NCBI GenBank assembly: GCA_964499285.1
Contig: CAZCLA010000037.1
Coordinates: 1-26,630, forward strand
Source: JAGFIY01 sp964499285
GTDB lineage: Bacteria > Bacteroidota > Ignavibacteria > Ignavibacteriales > Melioribacteraceae
Length of the DNA: 26,630 bases
Reading direction: 5' to 3'
The translations under genes were made by a program, and so were the position numbers. Below the pieces are notes generated by a model. That model was not told the DNA's origin, made no database searches, and saw nothing but the letters and a program-made list of their open reading frames with translations. Below are positions 8,065 through 15,304 of this stretch, piece by piece; position 1 is the stretch's first letter; every line of letters starts with the position of its first letter.

Positions 8065-9402
8065 ATGGGTTTTCTTAATAGAATCAAAACTTTTCAAGGC
8101 GGTGTTCATCCTGAAGAATACAAAGAACTTTCAGAAAATCTTCCTTTTGAAATTATGCCTGATCCTAAAAGAGTAATTGTTCCTCTTTCTCAGCACATTG
8201 GGACCCCGGCATCGGTTAATGTGAAGAAGAAGGATGATGTAAAAAAAGGGCAGCTTCTTGCTGATCAGGAAGGGTTCATTTCAAGTCCGATATACAGTCC
8301 GGTTTCCGGGAAAGTCATTGATATACATCTTGAACCTACTGCATCAGGATTCCCGCAAAATTCGATTGTGATAGATTCAGTTGAATCCGAAGAAGAAATA
8401 AAATTTGAACCGCTCGATCCGAAAATCATTACTCCTGAAGAAATAAGAGAAAGAGTAAGATTAGCGGGAATTGTTGGTCAAGGAGGTGCGGCATTTCCAA
8501 CTTATGTTAAACTTACTCCTCCGGCAGATAAAAAAATCGATTGTGTCATTCTCAATGGCTGCGAGTGCGAACCCTACTTAACCCGTGACTACAGATATAT
8601 GCTTGAACGATCCGAAGAACTTCTATCGGGATTGAAGTTAATAATGAAAGCATTGAGTGTAGAAAAAGGTGCAGTCGGAATTGAGGACAACAAACCCGAA
8701 GCAATTGAAAAACTTACCAAGCTCTGCGAAAATGAGGAGAACATTTCGGTTGTATCTCTCAAAACAAAATATCCTCAAGGCGCTGAAAAAATGCTGATAA
8801 AAGCAGTTTTGAAAAGAGAAGTTCCTCCGGGAAAACTTCCGCTTGATGTTGGAGTTGTGATACAAAATATCGGTACCGCACTCGCAATAAACGACGCTGT
8901 CTGTAAAGGCGAGCCTCAAATTACAGCAGCATTAACAGTATCTGGATTCGGTATCAATCAACCAAAAAATTTGATCGTTAAAGTCGGCACACCGCTAAAC
9001 GATGTTCTCGATTACTGCGGCGGAGTGAGGGATGACGCGGTCAAAGTTGTTGTGGGCGGACCGATGATGGGCGTTGCTCAGTATGATTTTTCTGCCCCGA
9101 TTATGAAAGCAACTTCAGGCATTCTTGTTCTTACCGAATCAGAAATTAACGCACACGAAGAAACACCATGCTTAAGATGCGGAAAATGTATTGAAGTTTG
9201 CCCGATTCATTTAACACCTACAAAACTTGCACGCTACTCGCAGTTGGAAAAACTTGATGAAGCCGAACAACTGGGAATTACAGTATGTATGGAATGTGGA
9301 ACTTGTGCTTTTGTTTGTCCGGCAAACATTCCTCTTGTTCAGTGGATTCGTCTCGGCAAGAAAAGAGTTCTTCAAATACAAAAAGATAGAAAAGCTAGTT
9401 AG
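8065..9402 (+). CDS. rnfC: Rnf complex subunit C (electron-input, Fe-S/flavin protein)
   Basis: This 445-aa protein opens with FQGGVHPEEYKELS, the conserved RnfC start. The glycine-rich nucleotide-binding stretch GIVGQGGAAFPTYVKL follows, then an SLBB-like region. Two [4Fe-4S] motifs lie at Cys369/372/375/379 and Cys408/411/414/418. RnfC is the peripheral subunit thought to carry the NAD(H) site of the ferredoxin:NAD+ oxidoreductase. I prefer the ATG at 8065. An in-frame ATG at 8023 would add 14 residues before the conserved beginning. No strong ribosome-binding site supports either. The length fits the short anaerobe-type RnfC without the long C-terminal repeat extension of enteric RsxC. Confidence 0.95.
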   Translation: MGFLNRIKTFQGGVHPEEYKELSENLPFEIMPDPKRVIVPLSQHIGTPASVNVKKKDDVKKGQLLADQEGFISSPIYSPVSGKVIDIHLEPTASGFPQNSIVIDSVESEEEIKFEPLDPKIITPEEIRERVRLAGIVGQGGAAFPTYVKLTPPADKKIDCVILNGCECEPYLTRDYRYMLERSEELLSGLKLIMKALSVEKGAVGIEDNKPEAIEKLTKLCENEENISVVSLKTKYPQGAEKMLIKAVLKREVPPGKLPLDVGVVIQNIGTALAINDAVCKGEPQITAALTVSGFGINQPKNLIVKVGTPLNDVLDYCGGVRDDAVKVVVGGPMMGVAQYDFSAPIMKATSGILVLTESEINAHEETPCLRCGKCIEVCPIHLTPTKLARYSQLEKLDEAEQLGITVCMECGTCAFVCPANIPLVQWIRLGKKRVLQIQKDRKAS

Positions 9403-9420
9403 TCAATTAATAGAAAAAAG

Positions 9421-10386
9421 ATGAATACAATAACGGCAAATCCTTCGTACAAACTTGAACTTGTAGCATCGCCTCACGTTCATTCAAGGTGGTCAACTAA
9501 ACAAGCGATGTGGCTTGTGTTAGCGGCAATACTTCCCATGGTTGTATCGGCAATTTTATTCTTTGGTTTTTATCAATTGCTGATAATAATAGTAAGCGTG
9601 GGATTCTGTATAGGAACAGAAGCTGCAATAAAAGCGGTGAGAAAAAGAAAAGTTTCAATCGGTGACGGAAGTGCAGTAATTACCGGACTTCTCCTCGCTC
9701 TTATTCTTCCGCCGAACTTCTCGCTTTCTTCTACCGCTATCGGAGCTATTGTTTCTATTGGAATAGGTAAAGAAATTTTCGGTGGATTGGGCTACAACAT
9801 TTTTAATCCCGCACTTGTCGGCAGAGCATTTTTGCAGGCAGCTTTCCCTGTACCGATGACAACATGGTCGCAGCCAAATTATGCTGTTGATTCAGTCTCT
9901 TCGGCAACGCCTCTTTCGGCAATAAAGTTCGACAAAGTTTCAACTGAATTATCAAACTTGTTTTTAGGCAATATCGGCGGATCGCTGGGAGAAACCTCCG
10001 CAATAGCGGTTCTGCTCGGTGGAATATTTTTAATTGCGATCGGTGTTGTCAATTGGAGAGTTCCTGTTTCAATGACGTTAGGAGTAATAATCTTCGGTGG
10101 AATTTTTTGGCTGATAGATCCGGTTGTATATCCAAATCCTTTGTTTCACATTTTTGCCGGCGGGTTTTTGGTCGGGGCTCTTTTTATGGCAACCGATTGG
10201 GTTACTTCTCCTCTTTACGGAAAAGGGATGTGGATATTCGGTGCTGGAATTGCACTTGTACTGGTTCTAATAAGATTATTCGGCGGACTTCCGGAAGGTG
10301 TTATGTATTCAATTCTTTTTATGAATGCATTTGTTCCACTTATCAATAGATATACGAAACCAAGAATTTTTGGGACAAAAAAATGA
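9421..10386 (+). CDS. rnfD: Rnf complex subunit D (membrane flavoprotein)
   Basis: This 321-aa integral membrane protein of the NqrB/RnfD family has many hydrophobic helices. The conserved GKEIFGGLGYNIFNPALVGR stretch follows the third or fourth helix. SSATPLSA at about 160-167 places Thr163 at the position that carries covalently bound FMN in RnfD/NqrB. With the other Rnf subunits it moves electrons through the membrane coupled to Na+ or H+ translocation. A purine run (AAAAAAG) directly precedes the ATG. The stop overlaps the rnfG start (ATGA). Confidence 0.95.
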   Translation: MNTITANPSYKLELVASPHVHSRWSTKQAMWLVLAAILPMVVSAILFFGFYQLLIIIVSVGFCIGTEAAIKAVRKRKVSIGDGSAVITGLLLALILPPNFSLSSTAIGAIVSIGIGKEIFGGLGYNIFNPALVGRAFLQAAFPVPMTTWSQPNYAVDSVSSATPLSAIKFDKVSTELSNLFLGNIGGSLGETSAIAVLLGGIFLIAIGVVNWRVPVSMTLGVIIFGGIFWLIDPVVYPNPLFHIFAGGFLVGALFMATDWVTSPLYGKGMWIFGAGIALVLVLIRLFGGLPEGVMYSILFMNAFVPLINRYTKPRIFGTKK

Positions 10387-10943
10387 AACTCGTGATTAAG
10401 ATGCTTGTAACTTTAACGATAGTCGGAGTGATCTCCGGAGCGCTGCTCTCTGAAATCAGCGGATGGGCTGAACCAAAAATTGAAGCACACCGCAAAGCAG
10501 AAACAGAAAAAGCAATTTTTGAGGTGCAGACTTCAGCGGAATCATACGAGGTGGTTGAAGGGATCGATTTTGAATGCTACAGGGTGTTCGATAAAAACAA
10601 AGAACAAACCGGGTATGCTTTGACTTATTCCGGAAGCGGTTTTCAAGGAAAAATCAGATTGATGATAGGAATGGATAATGCCCTCGAAAAAGTATTGGGA
10701 TTAAAAATTCTCGAACAAGTTGAAACGCCGGGTCTCGGCACAAAAATAACCGAAGACGATTTCACAAATCAGTTTAAAGGATTAAGCGCAGTTCCAGGAA
10801 TAGATTGGGTTAAAGGAGCTAGTCCATCCAAGTCAAACGAAATTCAAGCTATAACCGGTGCGACAATTTCTTCAAAAGCTGTTGTTTCGATAATGAACGA
10901 CGGAATTGAAAAACTCCGAGCGGTTGACGGAGGTAAAAAATGA
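10383..10943 (+). CDS. rnfG: Rnf complex subunit G (covalent FMN protein)
   Basis: This 186-aa protein has one N-terminal transmembrane segment (about 4-24) and a periplasmic FMN-binding domain. The flavinylation motif T-G-A-T at 158-161 (AITGATISSKAV) gives Thr161 as the FMN attachment site. GLGTKI followed by an ...F..QF.G pattern is also typical of RnfG/NqrC. Covalent FMN transfer normally needs an ApbE protein, and no apbE is seen in this window. The start overlaps rnfD and the stop overlaps rnfE, each by ATGA, indicating tight translational coupling. Confidence 0.95.
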   Translation: MKLVIKMLVTLTIVGVISGALLSEISGWAEPKIEAHRKAETEKAIFEVQTSAESYEVVEGIDFECYRVFDKNKEQTGYALTYSGSGFQGKIRLMIGMDNALEKVLGLKILEQVETPGLGTKITEDDFTNQFKGLSAVPGIDWVKGASPSKSNEIQAITGATISSKAVVSIMNDGIEKLRAVDGGKK

Positions 10944-11617
10944 AAGCAAAAGTAAGTTTTGTTAAAGAATACACAAAAGGACTTTGGGAAAACAATGCTG
11001 TTTTCAAACAGGTGCTCGGGATGTGTCCGACACTTGCGGTTACTGTCTCGGCTATAAACGGAATTGCGATGGCACTTGCAACAACATTCGTGCTTGTTTT
11101 CTCGTCGATAATCATTTCTTCGGTGCGTAAGCTTATTCCATCACAAGTGAGGATTGCATCTTACATTTTGATAATCGCGACATTTGTTACAATTGTAGAT
11201 CTCGTTATGAAAGCTCAGTTCCCGGATTTAAGTAAATCGTTGGGACCATACATTCCGCTTATTGTAGTTAACTGCTTAATCCTAGGAAGACAGGAAGCAT
11301 TTTCTTCTAAAAACGGTGTGTTAAGATCAGCATTGGATGCACTTGGAATGGGCAGCGGATTTTTAATTGCATTGTTTATGCTTGGCGGTATAAGAGAAAT
11401 TTTAGGATCGAGAACTTTGTTGGGATTTCAGATAATGCCCGGGTTTTATGAACCATGGCTGATTATGATTCTTCCTGCCGGAGCGTTTTTAACTCTCGGA
11501 CTAATGATGGCATATTTTAATTCAATTGCTATTAGGAAAAAGAAAAAAGAGACCGATAAAATTATTGAGCAGTATAAAAAATCCAAAACTGCAAAAACAA
11601 TTGAGGCGGGAGCGTAA
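10940..11617 (+). CDS. rnfE: Rnf complex subunit E (membrane subunit)
   Basis: This 225-aa, multi-helix protein of the RnfA/RnfE/NqrD/NqrE family contains LGMCPTLAV with Cys29 and VVNCLILGR with Cys112. These match the Cys that, together with those of RnfA, hold a membrane-embedded [2Fe-2S] cluster. GGIREILG is the usual RnfE loop. A lysine-rich cytoplasmic tail ends the protein. The start overlaps rnfG by 4 nt, and rnfA follows after a 3-nt gap. Confidence 0.95.
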   Translation: MKAKVSFVKEYTKGLWENNAVFKQVLGMCPTLAVTVSAINGIAMALATTFVLVFSSIIISSVRKLIPSQVRIASYILIIATFVTIVDLVMKAQFPDLSKSLGPYIPLIVVNCLILGRQEAFSSKNGVLRSALDALGMGSGFLIALFMLGGIREILGSRTLLGFQIMPGFYEPWLIMILPAGAFLTLGLMMAYFNSIAIRKKKKETDKIIEQYKKSKTAKTIEAGA

Positions 11618-11620
11618 AAA

Positions 11621-12199
11621 ATGGAACTTATATTAATATTCTTCTCGGCAGCGATAGTAAACAATTTTGTGCTTGCTTATTTTCTTGGCATTTGTCCTTT
11701 CATCGGAGTGTCAAACAAAATATCCTCAGCGTTTTCGATGGGACTTGCAACAACATTCGTAATGGTTGTCGCGGCAATTGTAACTTGGCTTATTTACCAC
11801 ATGATTCTTGTCCCATTTAACATGGATTTTTTGCAGTATGTTTCTTTCATATTGGTTATCGCATCGTTGGTTCAATTTGTCGAAATGTTTGTGAAGAAGG
11901 TGAGTCAGCCGCTTTACCGCGCGCTTGGAATTTTTCTTCCTTTGATCACGACCAACTGTGCAATACTCGGTTTGGCTTTGTTTATTGTTTTAAGAGAATA
12001 CAATTTTATTGAAGGAATTTTCTACGGAGTGGGAGCCGGTGTAGGCTTTACACTTGCAATCACAATTATGGCGGGAATTAGAGAAGAACTTGAATTAGCT
12101 GATATTCCCAAACCTTTGCAAGGTGCGCCAATAACATTAATAGTAGCCGGAATACTTGCCCTTGCGTTCATGGGTTTTTCAGGATTGATTTCAGTATAA
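11621..12199 (+). CDS. rnfA: Rnf complex subunit A (membrane subunit)
   Basis: This 192-aa protein of about six membrane helices is a paralog of RnfE with inverted topology. Diagnostic stretches are NNFVLAYFLGICPFIGVS with Cys25 and PLITTNCAILGLAL with Cys113, the other half of the shared [2Fe-2S] site. AGIREELELADIP is the conserved C-terminal loop. It starts 3 nt after rnfE and ends 13 nt before rnfB, in the standard C-D-G-E-A-B order. Confidence 0.95.
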   Translation: MELILIFFSAAIVNNFVLAYFLGICPFIGVSNKISSAFSMGLATTFVMVVAAIVTWLIYHMILVPFNMDFLQYVSFILVIASLVQFVEMFVKKVSQPLYRALGIFLPLITTNCAILGLALFIVLREYNFIEGIFYGVGAGVGFTLAITIMAGIREELELADIPKPLQGAPITLIVAGILALAFMGFSGLISV

Positions 12200-12212
12200 A
12201 ACGGATTGAAAA

Positions 12213-13055
12213 ATGGAAACGACAATTATTATAGCAATTTTAACAATGGGCGGACTCGGTTTTATTTTTGCCGGGGGTCTCGCCTTTGCAGATAAAAAAC
12301 TTAGGGTGGAAGAAAATCCGCTTATTGCAAAAATAAATGATGTTTTGCCCGGAGCAAACTGCGGTGCTTGCGGCAGAGCCGGCTGTTACGATTTCGCCGT
12401 AAATGTTGTCGAACGAACAATAGGGGTGAACGGATGTCCTGTCGGAGGTGACGAAACTGCAAGAGAGATTGCAGAGATTTTAGGCGTCGAAGCAGGTAGC
12501 ACAACTAAGATGGTTCCAAGAATTTTGTGCCGCGGCGGTTCAAGCGAAGCTGTTACAAAAATGGCAGAGTACTTCGGACCTTTAAGCTGCTCGGCGATGG
12601 ATTTGGTTGCCGGCGGAGATAAACTTTGCTTTTACGGATGTCTCGGCGGCGGCGATTGCGTTAAAGCATGTCCATTCGATGCGATGATAATGAACGACGA
12701 CAACATTCCCGAAGTGATTGAAGAACTCTGCACTGGCTGCGGTATTTGCGTTAATGCTTGTCCGAGAGATATTATTGAGATGCACCCGATTGATAGACAA
12801 GTTTTTGTCTTCTGCAAAAATTTGGATGATCCGAAAAGAGCAAAAGATGTCTGCTCTGTGGCATGCATCGGTTGTGGAATTTGTGCACGAAAATCTGACG
12901 GCGGAATAGAGATGGTTAATAATCTTGCAGTAATAAATTACGATTTGCTCGACGAATCAAAAATCCCGTTCGATAAATGCCGTACTAATGCAATCGGATA
13001 TTTGAATGGAAGAGAAAAACATTTAGTAGAAGTTAAAGCAGAAGAAGAGAATTAA
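12213..13055 (+). CDS. rnfB: Rnf complex subunit B (ferredoxin-type, multi Fe-S)
   Basis: This 280-aa protein has one N-terminal transmembrane helix (about 5-25) and then several Fe-S motifs. The NCGACGRAGC motif gives Cys50, 53 and 58, with Cys75. Further sets are Cys139/143/149/153 and Cys173/176/179/183, plus a C-terminal group including Cys201, 214, 218, 221 and 224. RnfB is the subunit thought to accept electrons from reduced ferredoxin. The number of Cys motifs fits the anaerobe-type RnfB better than the shorter enteric form. It is the last structural rnf gene. No terminator is visible before the RseC-like gene 87 bp downstream. Confidence 0.95.
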   Translation: METTIIIAILTMGGLGFIFAGGLAFADKKLRVEENPLIAKINDVLPGANCGACGRAGCYDFAVNVVERTIGVNGCPVGGDETAREIAEILGVEAGSTTKMVPRILCRGGSSEAVTKMAEYFGPLSCSAMDLVAGGDKLCFYGCLGGGDCVKACPFDAMIMNDDNIPEVIEELCTGCGICVNACPRDIIEMHPIDRQVFVFCKNLDDPKRAKDVCSVACIGCGICARKSDGGIEMVNNLAVINYDLLDESKIPFDKCRTNAIGYLNGREKHLVEVKAEEEN

Positions 13056-13097
13056 AAAATTTGAGAAATATGAATTCGTTAAAATTAACCAGCACTT

Positions 13098-13125
13098 TTG
13101 AGTAAATAAAATAAGCGTTACTCAA
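13098..13125. promoter_or_regulatory. 8-bp inverted repeat between rnfB and the RseC-like gene
   Basis: TTGAGTAA and TTACTCAA form a perfect 8-bp inverted repeat with a 12-nt AT-rich spacer, about 18 nt before the next ATG. It could be an operator or a weak RNA hairpin that tunes expression of the last gene. There is no T-run. It may be chance in AT-rich DNA. Confidence 0.25.
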
Positions 13126-13142
13126 GATTATAGTTCATCGAA

Positions 13143-13613
13143 ATGCAAAAAGAAAAAATCATAGAAAAAGGAATCGTGCTTTCCGCTTCTGACGGAACAG
13201 CAAGAATTATGCTTGACGAATCGGGTAAATGCGAAGAGTGTTCCGCAAAAATATTCTGCAAACCCGCAGGAAGCATTGATGCAAAAATTCTGGAGGTTGA
13301 AGATTCTTACGGTGTGAAAGCCGGCGATAAAGTAGACATCGAAGTAATCGGGAGCGATATATTCAAGGCATCGGTGATGCTTTACGGAATCCCGATGATT
13401 ATTTTAATTGTAGGAATACTTTTGGGGATGAGCATCTTCAGCGGTTTGTCATTAAAAGAACTTTTTGCGTTTTTGTTTGCTTCGGGATTAACTCTCGTCT
13501 ATGCGGTTATTTTGCTGGTTTTAAACAAACTGAAACCTTTAAAACAAAATCTGCCTAAGATCACTTCTGTAACTAAAACCGTCAAGGACTTTCCTGCTCT
13601 TGGAGTTTTTTAG
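13143..13613 (+). CDS. RseC/MucC (SoxR-reducing) family membrane protein
   Basis: This 156-aa protein has an N-terminal soluble part with a Cys cluster (C30-x2-C33-x5-C39), then two transmembrane helices at about 75-98 and 105-128 and a short basic tail. This layout is that of the RseC/MucC family, which is linked to the Rsx/Rnf system in enteric SoxR reduction and often sits beside rnf genes. Its position directly after rnfB supports a role with the Rnf complex, such as assembly or electron exit. That role is inference. The 3' end overlaps the end of the convergent PcfJ-like gene by 32 bp once the assembly gap is repaired. Confidence 0.85.
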   Translation: MQKEKIIEKGIVLSASDGTARIMLDESGKCEECSAKIFCKPAGSIDAKILEVEDSYGVKAGDKVDIEVIGSDIFKASVMLYGIPMIILIVGILLGMSIFSGLSLKELFAFLFASGLTLVYAVILLVLNKLKPLKQNLPKITSVTKTVKDFPALGVF

Positions 13614-14993
13614 CTTTTTGAAATTCCGCTAAACTTAATTTTACAAAATTTCGCAATTTGCGGGAAACGGGTTTATTCCCATGTCCCTTCAATTCTTTAA
13701 GCACAAACACGTTATTCACCAATCTTANNNNNNNNNNNNNNNNNNNNNNNNNNNNNNNNNNNNNNNNNNNNNNNNNNNNNNNNNNNNNNNNNNNNNNNNN
13801 NNNNNNNNNNNNNNNNNNNNNNNNNNNTTATTCCCATGTCCCTTCAATTCTTTAAGCACAAACACGTTATTCACCAATCTTACTTCCATGGTAGCAAGCT
13901 CATTCTCGTAAGCAATTTTGTAAAAATATGCCCTGCCAATCTTAACCGAATGTGTATAATCCCTAATGCAGTTATTCTGAATTTTACTCCACGAAATTTG
14001 TTCCTTCACCGTTCTTAATGGAACAATTTGATCCGAACCCTCAAAGGGCGGTTCGGGGAACCTCGACATTGCTTCTTTCTTTTTCTTATAGTCAAGCTGA
14101 TTTGTTTTATCTAATTCCTTAAGGTTTTCTATCGTATCAATATTGGGAAATTTGATATTCACCTTCTTCGATCTTAATCTTATGTTTTCGAGAATCTTTA
14201 TATTCTCTTCAAAACCTTCTGATTCTGTTAACTCAATAATCGTTTCTGGTTTTAGATTCAATGATAACTCAGCATAATATGAAAGCAGCGAAATCATATT
14301 AATATTTATCGTTTTTATGTGAAGCAGAAGTTTTTTAAGCGGAGTGTTTTCGTTCATATGTTTTGAGATAAAACGACAGGTATTTACAAGCTGATTCCTC
14401 GTTATGGATTCAAACTCTATCTTTGAAAGAAGTTTTCTCATTTCTTCAGTTGGTGCTATAAATGCCCATTCGAGAATTTTCCTCTGCTTTGAGTTAATTA
14501 ATTTTTTGAGAAGCTCGCGCTCGGTATAAATTTTAAATGAACGGTTGATCTCTTCAAGTGTGATAATTAAGTAGGCGAGAACCGGGTTTGTTTTCAATAT
14601 TGAAATATAGTCCTTACCAAGAATTGCTGCGGCATTGATCAGCTCCCAGTGGGAATCGCTAAATTTGGTTACCAGCTTAAACAACTCGCGTGGAATCGAG
14701 TTCAAGAATTGCGGAGGGAGATTTATTCTACAGCCATTAATTATTTTAATTCTGCTGTCGTTGTTACCGACGGAGCTATCCTCAAGGAAAGATTGTTTTA
14801 AAAGAACTGTTCCCTCAACAAGATTTATTTCCGGAGTTACTTTAAGCCAGATATCGTTTTCAATATCAGCCGAATATGCCTCCCAATGCGGATAAGATAT
14901 AAAAATTAACTTCTGAAAAGTTTCCCTGTCCTCTATAAAGTGAATATGCTTCTCATCAAACCGGCTTAATATTTTTTGTGGGATAACGGACAT
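13582..14993 (-). CDS. PcfJ-like domain protein, 418 aa after closing a false gap
   Basis: The part right of the gap (14993-13828) encodes 388 residues. The 55 bp before the Ns repeat the 55 bp after them. When the copies are merged the frame runs on for 30 codons (beginning KPVSRKLRNF) to a TGA at 13584-13582. The C-terminal third resembles the PcfJ-like domain. RFPEPPF and IVPL are near residue 310. A Cys342 motif (NNCIRDYTHSV) is followed by GRAYFYKI, LATMEVRL and a terminal KGHGNKPVS motif. The N-terminal 290 residues are helical and unrecognised. PcfJ was named from an Enterococcus conjugative plasmid, but its function is unknown and no conjugation genes lie here. The gene stands alone and faces the rnf block tail to tail. 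Confidence 0.75.
13673..13727. repeat. 55-bp contig-end duplicate, left copy
   Basis: These 55 bases are identical to 13828-13882 on the other side of the N run. They are best explained as the same genomic locus represented twice at two contig ends. Confidence 0.95.
13728..13827. other. 100-N scaffold gap (probably false)
   Basis: A run of exactly 100 Ns joins two contigs whose ends share 55 bp. Deleting the Ns and one copy (155 nt) restores a continuous frame in the PcfJ-like gene, so little or no sequence is likely to be missing. Confidence 0.95.
13828..13882. repeat. 55-bp contig-end duplicate, right copy
   Basis: Identical to 13673-13727; see that entry. It encodes the VNNVFVLKELKGHGN part of the PcfJ-like protein in both copies. 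Confidence 0.95.
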
Positions 14994-15190
14994 TGACTTA
15001 ACTGTTCTGGTGAAACAAACAATAAAATAAATTAATTCCGATTAACCAAGCATGATATTTCCTGATGAAAACCGGAAACCAAATATAAATTAATCCTAAA
15101 CTATTTTTCACGGATATCAGAATTTTAGTTGAGAACTCCCGCTAAATTTTTATGACCGAAAGGCTTTTCCTCCCATGCACCAAATTTCAC

Positions 15191-15234
15191 GTAACATTCC
15201 CTTAACATACTCTTAACATATTGTTAACGGGTGG
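15191..15234 (+). promoter_or_regulatory. Pho-box-like array: four 11-bp direct repeats
   Basis: Four consecutive 11-bp units begin GTAACAT (15191), TTAACAT (15202), TTAACAT (15213) and TTAACGG (15224). The hexamers GTAACA, TTAACA, TTAACA and TTAACG are each separated by 5 bp. This is the arrangement of PhoP boxes (TT[ACT]A[CT]A repeats about 5 bp apart), and it has the 11-bp period seen for PhoB-type regulators. The array lies just upstream of a candidate promoter for the TonB receptor gene. Binding by an OmpR/PhoB-family regulator is inferred. Confidence 0.6.
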
Positions 15235-15252
15235 ATAATATTGAGTTAATAT
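15224..15252 (+). promoter_or_regulatory. Candidate promoter of the TonB receptor operon
   Basis: TTAACG (15224-15229), the last Pho-like repeat, stands 17 bp before TAATAT (15247-15252), a good -10-like hexamer. The repeat array would therefore cover the -35 region, as in Pho-activated promoters. Transcription would start near 15259, giving a leader of roughly 45 nt before the ATG at 15305. Confidence 0.45.
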
Positions 15253-15304
15253 GCCGGAGATATATTTGCGCATCAATAAAATCAACAACCGAGAGAGAGA
15301 ATAA

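Larger units (their letters stand above)
14994..15304. other. Divergent intergenic region upstream of the TonB receptor
   Basis: About 310 bp separate the PcfJ-like gene (minus) from the TonB receptor (plus). The right part holds the four-repeat Pho-box-like array and a candidate promoter, listed separately. In 14994-15190 I see only AT-rich sequence with no hairpin or gene that I can support. Confidence 0.6.

Noticed and set aside
13673..13882. Direct repeat pair around the Ns as a real tandem repeat, attachment site or CRISPR-like unit
   Set aside because: Both gaps have an identical 55-bp overlap and 100 Ns, and collapsing each restores a coding frame. An assembly artefact is the simpler explanation.
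13836..14018. Plus-strand frame next to the gap as a small gene
   Set aside because: It lies antisense to the PcfJ-like coding sequence, has no family signature and spans the duplicated contig end.
13582..14993. PcfJ-like gene as a sign of an integrated conjugative element
   Set aside because: No relaxase, coupling protein, integrase, tRNA or att-like repeats are visible around it, and the flanking genes look like ordinary chromosomal operons.
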